From contig NAVB01001474.1 in assembly GCA_002179805.1 (NCBI GenBank), positions 1 through 15,493 of the forward strand: a DNA stretch of 15,493 nt, read 5' to 3'. Position numbers and translations under genes: made by a program. The stretch comes from Acanthamoeba lenticulata. Lineage: Eukaryota; Discosea; Longamoebia; Acanthamoebidae. Positions 8,172-15,493 of this stretch are shown here, piece after piece. The first letter of the stretch is position 1. Each line of letters starts with the position of its first letter. The notes beneath the pieces are model-generated. The model was given only the letters and a program-made list of their open reading frames with translations, did no database searches and had not been told where the DNA came from.

Positions 8172-8673
8172 ATCGGGGTGTTTCGTCGTTACTCGAGGAA
8201 ATTAAAAAAACTAAATTATTCCAATTCCTCTTGCTATGATCAACCAAATTGCCGCATGAAATGCCAACCAAATGCCCTGTGAGGCCAAGTCCAGGCCCAT
8301 GAGGCACACTTGCCACAGACTATGCCCGGGAAGCGGAAGGTGATACGCCAGTCGACCAAGGGCCACTTGGCGGTGCTCTAGCGTGTGCCAACGGCTGCCC
8401 GTGGCACCTGCGCTGAGGCCCGCTGTCCGTGCGACGAGAGAACATGCAACGCTCACCGCAACAAGGTGTGACCGGGACACGCCGAAAACAACTGCCAGCT
8501 TTTATTTTATGCATTTAAAAAACCTAAATAAAGGATTTTGAGACAAATATCGTTCTACGAAGCTTTTTGAAGTCAAAATTCGCCGTTACAGACACAGCCG
8601 GCGATAGAAGACAGTCCGGTACTTTAGCTCAACAAACGAAAAACCACTCACAACACGCAGTACGACAACAAAG
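8172..8673. other. Intergenic region, no gene recognised
   Basis: A 502-bp gap between rps21 and the cupin gene. AT-rich ends flank a GC-rich core (about 8275-8480) with short open frames only. The core holds a bulged inverted repeat: GCCAAGT (8284-8290) plus GGCCC (8294-8298) pair with GGGCC (8360-8364) plus ACTTGGC (8365-8371). An AATAAA at 8527-8532 has no assigned transcript, as it is 356 nt past the rps21 stop. It could be an undetected non-coding RNA or a decayed gene; neither is established. Confidence 0.4.
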
Positions 8674-9433
8674 ATGACCTCCTCTACCTGCGTCGTGTTG
8701 GTCGTCTTCTTCGTTCTTGAGGCCACGAGCGGAGTTATGGGCCTGATGAAGCCGTCTTCCGCCCTCTCGCCGGAGGAGGTGGCGCTGCGGCTCAACCTCA
8801 CCCGCCAGCCGCTGGGCAACTACTTCCGGTCGACGTGGGAGAGTGACGGCGTCGAAGTGCCCACGTCTGTCCTGCCTGCCCGCTTCCGGACCGGCCCCCG
8901 CACCCGCTTCGTGGGGAATGCCATCTACAACCTTTTCGCTGGTGCCGACTGCGTGGTGCCGCTGCATCGCCTCGCCGCAGACGAGCTGTGGCACGCCTAC
9001 GGCCTCGGCAACACCTGCATCACACTGGCCCAATTTTATCTCGCCACTGGTGCGCCCACAAATCACAGCCCAGCTCAACGCTTGAAGGATGCTCAGAGAT
9101 GCGGTGTTTCCTTTGCAGGAACGGTCAAGATGACGAGGGTGGGGTCAGACCTGTTGGGCGGCTGCGTGCCGCAGTTCACGGCCGAGCACGAGGTGTGGAT
9201 AGGCGCCTTCTTTGCTGACCCATCCGTCGAAGGTGCGCCCACATCATCATGATGTGTGTAGGTCGATCATACTCATGGGTGGTGAACAAACAGAGCCGTG
9301 GCTGCTGACGGGTGCGCAACTGTCGCCCGGCTATGATCCGGCCGACTCAACTCTGGCCAACCGCACGGACTTCATCAATCGCTTTCCCGTGCGGTACCGT
9401 GACCTCATCGTCAAGCTCACCCCTGGCCAATAA
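8674..9433 (+). CDS. Cupin_5 (DUF985) family protein with signal peptide (3 exons)
   Basis: Exons 8674-9049, 9119-9232 and 9294-9433, joined in phase 1 at both introns (69 and 61 bp), give 209 residues. A hydrophobic N-terminus (TCVVLVVFFVLEATSG, residues 5-20) looks like a signal peptide, so the product is probably secreted or vesicular. The rest matches the Cupin_5/DUF985 pattern (Pfam PF06172): an N-terminal helix at LSPEEVALRLNLTRQPLGNY; then NAIYNLFAGAD and PLHRLAADELWHAYGLG carrying the cupin H...E..H metal-type residues; then VGSDLLGG; then EPWLLTGAQLSPGYDPADS near the end. The reaction of this family is not well established, so no function is assigned. The second intron's acceptor was set at 9292-9293 because only it restores the family sequence EEPWLLTGAQLSPGYD. 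The TAA stop lies inside the AATAAA signal. Confidence 0.85.
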
Positions 9434-9434
9434 A
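9429..9434 (+). terminator. Poly(A) signal of the cupin gene, overlapping its stop codon
   Basis: AATAAA at 9429-9434 contains the gene's TAA stop (9431-9433). The transcript would end about 10-30 nt later, giving an extremely short 3' UTR. Confidence 0.5.
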
Positions 9435-9450
9435 CATGTTGTGCAACATG
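9435..9450. repeat. Perfect inverted repeat between two convergent poly(A) signals
   Basis: CATGTTG (9435-9441) and CAACATG (9444-9450) are perfect reverse complements separated by TG. They lie between the cupin poly(A) signal and the huntingtin poly(A) signal, at the expected cleavage zone of both transcripts. Confidence 0.6.
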
Positions 9451-9455
9451 GGTCT

Positions 9456-9461
9456 TTTATT
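9456..9461 (-). terminator. Poly(A) signal of the huntingtin gene
   Basis: TTTATT on the plus strand reads AATAAA on the minus strand, about 30 nt downstream of the TAG stop at 9494-9492. Confidence 0.55.
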
Positions 9462-9491
9462 TGTTTGTCTTTTTGGTTGGGCTGGTAACCA

Positions 9492-12400
9492 CTAGTGATA
9501 ATCCCTCGCGGGGCTGTCCTCGTGTGGCCGCACCTTCTCCTTGTCCTCCTCCTCTTCCTCTTCTCCCTTTTGTCCATCGTCGCCCTCCTGGTGGGCTTGC
9601 TTGGCAGCCGCTCGCGACGTTCGCCTCTTCTTCTTCTTTTGCGTCGGCACGCCAAGAGAAGGCGTCGTCATCGCTTCCGCGTCGCCGTTGCCGTCGGGCA
9701 GCAGAAGCCCGCGCGGTGGATCGAAAGTGGCAACGTCCTCCTTCTCACCGGCGGCTGCTGCCTCGTCGTCGTTGCCGACCTCGTCATCATCGTCCGCATC
9801 ACCCTGCCGACTGCGGGACTGGGCCTGCTCGGCCTGGGCCTCGGCCAGCCGCCGGGCCCTGCCGCCGCCCAGCTGCTGCACGACAGCCTCGTCGAAGCTC
9901 CGCTCGCGCCGCGCCCCGCGCCCGTCCACGCCGCCCAGCACCAGCAAGTCGGGCGACTCGAGGGCTTGCTGCCCGTCGCCGCCCTGCCGGCCGCCCTCGC
10001 CCTGGTTCAACTGCAGCTGGTGGTCGCTCTGCTGCTGCTGGCTGGTCTGGAGGACGGCCAAGTGCTTGAGGCGCTGCAGCGCGGCCTCGTCGTAGCTCTT
10101 CTCGCGCCGGCGCGACGTCGGCGTCGTTGTTGTCGACGTCGACGTCGACGTCGCGTCGGCCGCGGGCGGCCCGCTGGCGTGGCGCATCCGCGCGTAGAAC
10201 CGCTCGCGTATGCGCTTCTCGCTGAGGCGGTCGGCCCCCGAGAACGACGAGGCCCTGCCGCCCGCCTGCTCGGACTGCAGCGGCAGCCCGTCGGTGCTGC
10301 CCCCGAGGACGCCCAGGGGCAGCACGGGCGGGAGCATCGACGGCGACGACACCGAGCGCCGCGGAGACGAATCGGACGGCGACGACTCGGGCGGCGACGA
10401 TGACGACGACTTGTCCGCGTCGCCCTCGATCGCGGGCACATTGTTGACGGCGGCGGCGGCGGCGGCGCGAAGGCGTCTGACCTCGGCCTGGCACACGTGG
10501 AGGAGCGTCGGGAAGGGCTCCTCCGCGACCCCCGCAAAGGTCGACAGGAAGTTGTCTCGCGCGGCCTCGTCCTCCTGCTCGTCCCGCGTCTCGCCCGTCA
10601 GCCCTCCACACGACTACACGACACGACTCGACACGACAAGAAAGCGGGCTTGTGTATGGGACGTACGAGGAGCGTGAAGAAGTGGAAGGCGAGCAGCACG
10701 AAGAGGTCGTCCGGGACGTGCGTCGTCCGGGCGATGTCCGCGAAGAGCGCCCTTAACGCCCGCTCGCTACGAAAAGAGATTAAAAATAGAATAAATAATT
10801 AATATTTTTTAAAATAAAATAAGGAGGAGTCGATAGGTACGTGGCGAGAGGGAGGAAGAGGCAGGCCATGCCCCAGGTCGACCGCGAGAAGTGGCGGATG
10901 TTGGTGAAGTTCGGGGCGCAGATGAGGATCCACTGCGCCAGCGTGTGGCGGTGCCCCTGCGCCACCAACTGGCGGAACACCTGTCGACAACAGAGCGTCG
11001 CATGAGCAAAACAAATCAAAATAATATAATAAAATAAAATTTAATATAAAGAATGTAAAAAAGGCTGACCTTGTAGAGGACGTGGGCGACGGGCGAGGTG
11101 GTGCCCTTGGCCACGACCTTGACGAACTCGCCGATGACGAGCGTGAGGGCCTGCTCGACTCGGAAAAAGTCCACCAGCAGCCTTGGCAACACCCTGACAA
11201 AATAGAAAAATATTAACAACAAATGTGGAAAAAAAGAAAAAAAGAAGAGAAAGCGAACTTGATGATGGCCTGCGTCTCGAAGGAGGACGAGCTGGGCAGC
11301 TTCGAAAAGAGGATTGTTACTCGCTCGATGTTGCGCACCTCGTGTCGGCTACACAGCAAAGAGAATGTGAGGAATGCACGAACCAAGACATGCACACATT
11401 TCACAAATTCTTCACGAACAAAAGGGAGAACGTACCTCTCGCGGTCGGTGGGCGAGGAGGCGCTGGGCTTGGGCGACTTGCTGTCGCGCTCCGTGTACAT
11501 GACCGTCAGCATGAGCCCCAGCGAGTACAGGAACAGCTCTCCATCGCCCTGCCCCACGAACGAATGGATCTTGCCTGTTGTCCACCCATTGCAGTGAGCC
11601 ATCATGTAAATAAATCATAAATCATAAATAATAAAATGAATGAATTATCAATAACATAAACATATTTTTAAACATATTTTTCTGAAATAAACATCAAGCG
11701 AAATGAAGTACCCATGGCAAACTTGGCCAGGCGCTTGCGGTGGGTGTGGGAGAGCGAGAAGGAGATCAGCAACCGATCGAACCCGCGGAAGATCGCGCTC
11801 AGCAGCTGCGTCCCCACACGTGTGCGTTAGTGTTAATCAATCAATAAATCAATACATGAAGAACAAAAGAAATAAAAATTAAGCACAAAATAGACACGGG
11901 ACTCGTAAACAAAAAAAAAAAAAAACCATTTACCATCTTGTTGTCCGAGTTCTCGCCGGTCTTGATCATCTGCGCCAGCGCTCGTCGGGTGAAGTCCTGC
12001 TCTTCGGACTCCTTGGGGTACTGCTCGATGAGGAGGAAGGTGACGCCGACGAGGTGGGCCTGCTCGCGGGCGGTGCCCCACCATAAGGCCGACGTCGTCG
12101 TCGAGGAGGACGTCGACGTTGACAGGGACGCGCCGCCGCCACCATGTTGTTGTTGTTGTTCGACGTCGTGGAGCGCGGTAAGGACGGTGCGGAAGAAATA
12201 GGGCAGGAGGGGCAGCAGCACGCGGATGAGGTTGGCCTCGACCAGCGCCAGCACGGCGTGGAGCGCGGCCAGGCGGCTGGCCTGGTGCGGGCTCTCGAGC
12301 GCGTGGCGGAAGGCGTTGGCCACGTAGGCGGGCGTGACCAGCGCCAGGCAGTCGCGCTCGCTCACCGCCAGCGCCTTGGCCACGCCCGTCAGCAAGAGGC

Positions 12401-15400
12401 CGCGCACGAGGTGGTCGTCCAGCTGCGCCGTCGAGTCCTCGTCGAGCAGGCGGATGAACAGCTGGCACATCCAGCGCCACTGGTCGGCCCGGAACAGGTC
12501 CGACAGGATCAAGATCCCGCTCACCTGCGCCGCCGCAGAGGATGACGTCAGCTTGATGACGTCAGCGTGGGGTGACGTCGGCACGTACGGCTTCGCTGGC
12601 CATGAGAGGACCGGGCTCGGAGGCCAGGCGCTTCTCGAAGGAGCGGAGCAGGACGTCGACGAGGTTGCTCATGTCGATCCCCTGCCACTTGTACTGCCGG
12701 TTCTGCCGCAGCTCATGGACCGACACCTGGCCCGCGTAGTAGCGCAGCCCCGGCCTGTCCGCCACCGCCACCGCCACCACAACAACGCGCACGCCCAATC
12801 CGGGTCAGACCCTCTGGACCGGCCTGAGCCGGGCTGAGCCGGGCGTGGGGGGAAGGACGGACCAGCCGATGCGCTCGATGTTCTGGTGGTAGGGCGAGAG
12901 CTGGAGGAGGGCGCTGGTCTGGAGCGCCGGCGGGGCGGCCGGGGGCGACGGGAACTGCCAGGCGTCGAGCGCGGCCGCTCCCGAAGCGTGGAGCCGCGCA
13001 ACGGCCGCCGCCAGCGCGCTCTGCAGGCTGACGAGCGTGCGGCCGTTCTCGCTGTTGAGGTAGATGAGCTCCCGCTCGCGCGGGACGTGGACCACGCTGA
13101 AGGCGTCCCACGCCATCGTGCCCACGGCCAGCCACGGCGACGCTCCGCTGAGCGGCGTCGGCGACACGCTCGTGTCCTGCATGAACCCAATGGGCGTGTG
13201 CCACGTCAGCATCGGCAACACTGGCGCGAGGGGCGAGGGTCGTACGGGGAGAGCGGCGACGCCGAGGCACGATCGGATGAGAAGGGTGGTGAGCGCGCGA
13301 GCCAAGAGGCACTGGGTCTTGAGGCTGCACCACTCCTCGTTGACCTTGTTCACGTCAAACATCGCCAGCAAGTTGGCCCTGCCGCCATCATAGCAAAAAG
13401 TAATCAGTATTTATAAATCAGAATAAAAAGAATGCCAAGAATGCCGAGAATGCGCACCAGAGCTTGATGAACTGGGAGCTGTAGTCCCAGGTGACGGCGT
13501 TCAGGAGGCGGAGGGTGATGGCCAGGATCTTCTCGGGGTTCTCGTCAAACTTCTGCCGGCTGCTGTCATGCATGTTGTTGATGTTCTGCAGCAGGTCGTA
13601 CTCCAGATAGGCTGCGCACGGCCCGAGACAAGGTCAGGACAAGCCATGGGCATGAGCATGACCAAGCCTGTGTCTGGGGGAGGAGCAACGCACCGCCTTC
13701 GACGATCTGGGGGTAGATGAGCTGGACGTCCTTGCGAGCGAGGGCCGTGACGAGTGCGCAGTAGGCGTTGACCACCGAGTTGTCGGCAAACGTGTTGTCC
13801 AGGTAGGCGAACCGCTTGTTGTCGACCTCGGACAGCAGAATCTCCATGACCCGCTCCATCTTGATCTCGGCCCGCTGCTCGTCCTTGCCCTCAGCTTCGC
13901 CCTCGCCCTTGGCCTTGTTGTCGTCGCCGACGACGACCATCGACACGGGCTTGCCCGAGATCAGGGCCTGCACGTGGAGGACGGCGGCAAAGAGCCGCTC
14001 CCAGGCCTCGCGCTCCTCGGGGGCGTGCCACTCGGTGAGCGTCTCGCGCCGGCTGAAGCTGATGACCAGCTCGGCGCACTTGAGCACTGCCACGAGGCTG
14101 GCCTCGCTCGGCCCGGCACCGCCAACACCAGTGCCAGCGCTGGCGAGGAGGTCGAGGTAGCGCCAGAGCGCGCGGGCGCAGAAGCGGACCAGCTCGAGCT
14201 CGGTCACCTGCTGGTAGAGCGCCTCCGAAAGGGACGACACGTGCGCCAGCAGCGCGACCGACGATGAAGTCATCAGCAGGTGGGACGACGACGAGCCGAG
14301 GCTCGAGCTCGTCGTTGTCGCCGACGAGGCGGGCGCTGGCGTCGACGATGAGGCTGACGATGAGGAGGCGGTCATGATCGACGGCCGGCCGTCGCATTGA
14401 AGCACGCACACCACCGCGCGCACGACGTCGACAAAGTCGGTCCACGGGAGCTGCTCGCCCTGCTCCTGAGGCCCAGCGACCCTGCGCACGTAGGAGGCCA
14501 GCAGCGTGACGACGGCCTTGCGCACGCTGGCGTCGCGCATGATGGGCTTCGACGTCAGGACCAGGTGAGCCAGGAGGCCCAAGTCGACCGCTCCGCCGCC
14601 ACCGCCGGTCACCTCGGCCTCGGCCTCGGGCTCAGCGCTGCGCTTGAGCAGGTCTAAAAAGGCCTGCTTGTCCGCGTAATACAGGGCCTTGAGTCCTGAA
14701 GCCAGGCGCTCGCGGCCTGTGCCGGCCATGGCAGGGGTGGCCTCGGAGGGCTCGAGGCACCGCGCCACGATGTAGCCGACGACAATGTCCTTCCAGGTGC
14801 CGCCCTGGAGGCTCTGCTTGAGGCGCGCCGTGTGCGCCTGCTCGCCCTGCCGGCGTGTCGACAGCAGCCCGTCATCGCTGTTTGGCCCAATGGCCTCCGA
14901 GGCGGCGGCCTCCGGAGCGGTCTCTTGGGGCTCGACGACGAGCAGCTCGAGCGCGGCGGCCACGAAGCGGCGAAAGGCCACCGCCAGCGCGGTGTCCTCT
15001 GAATAGAAGCCCAGGGCGTCGAACCGGCGGCGGGCCTTGATGACCTGGCGCCGTAGCTTGGCCTCGCGCCGGGCCGCGTTGTCGACGCCCTGAAGCACAA
15101 ACAGGATGCGCGAGCTCGAGAGCACGTAGGCCGTCTCGGCCATGAGGTGGGCCATCAGCAGCCGCTCGGCCACGAGCGAGCGGCCATGGCGCTGCAGGAC
15201 GCGCAGCAAGACGGCCAGCGTGGGCGTCGACGGCGGCAGGCTGCCGAGGGCCGCCAGCAGGGCCTTGGCGGTATCGTTCCGGTTGCCTGGCCCGGGCTCG
15301 AGCAATCGCCGGCGGACGGACTCGAACAGGCGGAAGGCGAAGCGGCCCGAGGGCGTGGCGTGCATGGACGGCGACGACAGGGCGCTGCCCACCGACCCGA

Positions 15401-15435
15401 CAAACTTCTTCACCATCGGCTCGCTCATGTGCTCT
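9492..15435 (-). CDS. htt: Huntingtin orthologue, 3' half (12 exons in window)
   Basis: Large HEAT-repeat scaffold protein; in animals huntingtin binds HAP40 and acts in vesicle transport and autophagy. Minus-strand exons: 15435-13694 (5' end outside the window), 13611-13458, 13378-12863, 12754-12589, 12524-11934, 11805-11712, 11574-11436, 11348-11259, 11193-11070, 10980-10841, 10766-10667, 10613-9492. All introns are GT-AG (53-137 bp) and phases agree, giving 1658 visible residues. The identification rests on the C-terminal bridge/HEAT region: NIERVTILFSKLP, KVLPRLLVDFFRVEQAL, LVIGEFVKVV, VAHVLYKVFRQLV, WILICAPNFTNI, and later VPDDLFVLLAFHFF. These follow the same order and spacing as the end of human huntingtin (VIGEF, VVYKVF, LSLSNFT, NLFCLVATDFY). 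The N-terminal half, including any polyglutamine tract, is not in this window. A C-terminal extension of about 330 residues follows the point where animal huntingtin stops. Confidence 0.85.
9871..9918 (-). repeat. RRERSFDEA motif, copy 2 in the huntingtin tail
   Basis: Codes for RRERSFDEAVVQQL, in the same frame as a related copy about 65 residues upstream in the protein. The Ser sits in an RRxS-like basophilic kinase context. Confidence 0.6.
10058..10117 (-). repeat. RRREKSYDEA motif, copy 1 in the huntingtin tail
   Basis: Codes for RRREKSYDEAALQRLKHLA, similar to the second copy (RRERSFDEAVVQQL). Conserved between the two: the basic run, Ser, aromatic, DEA, a hydrophobic pair and Q-x-L. 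Confidence 0.6.
10123..10154. repeat. GTCGAC hexanucleotide repeat in huntingtin coding sequence
   Basis: Tandem GTC/GAC units (TCGACG three or more times) encode an alternating Ser/Thr run followed by TTTT in the protein tail. This is a length-variable candidate microsatellite. Confidence 0.6.
12543..12564 (-). promoter_or_regulatory. Two TGACGTCA palindromes in a huntingtin intron
   Basis: TGACGTCA lies at 12543-12550 and 12557-12564, with a one-mismatch copy TGACGTCG at 12573-12580, all within the 64-bp intron 12588-12525. The octamer is palindromic, so strand is nominal. It is the same motif as in the F-box gene intron near 1762-1789. Regulatory function is inferred from the motif only. 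Confidence 0.35.
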
Positions 15436-15493
15436 CTGGAACGCCAAGTATTCAATTATTAGAAATAAAGAATATAAAATAGAATTGAAAAAA
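15436..15493 (-). other. 3' end of an upstream huntingtin intron
   Basis: AT-rich sequence that, on the minus strand, ends in TTCCAG (acceptor AG at 15437-15436) before the long huntingtin exon. An in-frame ATG lies 7 bases inside the exon (15428-15426), so a start here cannot be fully excluded. The visible protein is only about half of a normal huntingtin, which argues for an internal exon. Confidence 0.6.

Larger units (their letters stand above)
9495..10480 (-). other. Low-complexity C-terminal extension of huntingtin
   Basis: This part of the last exon codes for about 330 residues after LLHVCQAEVRRLRA, the position where human huntingtin ends. In order: a Ser/Pro-rich stretch (SSSSSPPESSPSDSSPRRS), a Thr/Ser repeat, two copies of an RRxxS(Y/F)DEA motif, Gln/Gly-rich linkers, an acidic DADDDDEVGNDDEAAAAG block, a KKKKRR basic cluster resembling a nuclear localisation signal, and an EEEEEEDKEK end. 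It is predicted to be disordered (inference from composition). Confidence 0.65.

Noticed and set aside
8211..8480. Minus-strand open frame of 89 codons in the rps21-cupin gap
   Set aside because: No recognisable protein, no splice partners and no promoter. A chance frame is the simplest explanation.
9262..9293. Cupin exon 3 starting at the TAG acceptor 9260-9261
   Set aside because: It enters a frame that stops soon and loses the family sequence; starting at 9294 restores EEPWLLTGAQLSPGYD.
9495..10403. Plus-strand open frame of 302 codons
   Set aside because: It lies exactly antisense to the last huntingtin exon. Its Leu/Arg/Ala-rich translation is what a GC-rich reverse complement produces, and it has no domain or start context.
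10010..12170. Polyglutamine tracts in huntingtin
   Set aside because: Only QQQQ runs are present (about 10040 and 12145-12160). They are short, interrupted and not at the N-terminus, so they are not the equivalent of the human polyQ tract.
12805..12862. Early CAG acceptors in the huntingtin intron 12862-12755
   Set aside because: Three CAG sites lie close to the donor, but using them gives an immediate stop or the wrong frame. The acceptor at 12756-12755 restores IERIGWPGLRYYAG in frame.
1..15493. tRNA, rRNA, snRNA, transposon, CRISPR or integrated viral genome
   Set aside because: No cloverleaf, conserved snRNA core, terminal repeats, transposase or reverse-transcriptase motifs, or regularly spaced repeats were seen on either strand by eye.

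Overview
The window looks like nuclear DNA of a protist, most likely a free-living amoeba of the Acanthamoeba type. The organism is an inference. The evidence is GC-rich exons strongly biased to G/C-ending codons, many short GT-AG introns (about 50-140 bp) that are often AT-rich or full of trinucleotide repeats, dense packing of genes on both strands, and a clear eukaryotic ribosomal protein gene beside a huntingtin-like gene. Nothing bacterial, no CRISPR array, no transposon and no tRNA or rRNA gene was recognised.

Layout. (1) 102-3463 (+): the 3' part of an F-box/leucine-rich-repeat gene, 16 exons in the window, 696 residues, running off the left edge. (2) 3568-4509 (-): a single-exon 2-oxoglutarate/Fe(II) oxygenase of AlkB type, 313 residues, tail to tail with gene 1. 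(3) 4808-6035 (+): a four-exon secretory type I membrane protein with a folate-receptor-like cysteine-rich ectodomain, divergent from gene 2 across a 298-bp promoter region with a TATA-like box for each side. (4) 6360-7334 (+): a single-exon, very charged, unrecognised protein. (5) 7813-8171 (+): ribosomal protein S21, two exons. (6) 8674-9433 (+): a three-exon cupin of the DUF985 (Cupin_5) family with a likely signal peptide. (7) 15435-9492 (-): the 3' half of a huntingtin orthologue, 12 exons in the window, 1658 residues, running off the right edge and tail to tail with gene 6.

Exon boundaries were chosen by hand. At every junction the splice sites are GT...AG, the reading phase is preserved, and the joined protein keeps a sensible family pattern. 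The summed coding lengths are whole codon numbers for every gene.

The genes do not form a pathway. This is a mixed nuclear neighbourhood containing protein turnover, nucleic-acid oxidation/repair, a surface protein, translation, a secreted cupin and a HEAT-repeat scaffold. I found no convincing new multi-gene system. The most interesting points are a lineage-specific C-terminal extension of about 330 residues on huntingtin with a duplicated phosphosite-like motif, a frame-preserving intron in the F-box gene whose retention would add a transmembrane-like helix, tandem TGACGTCA palindromes inside introns of two unrelated genes, and an intronless oxygenase with a giant-virus-like look.
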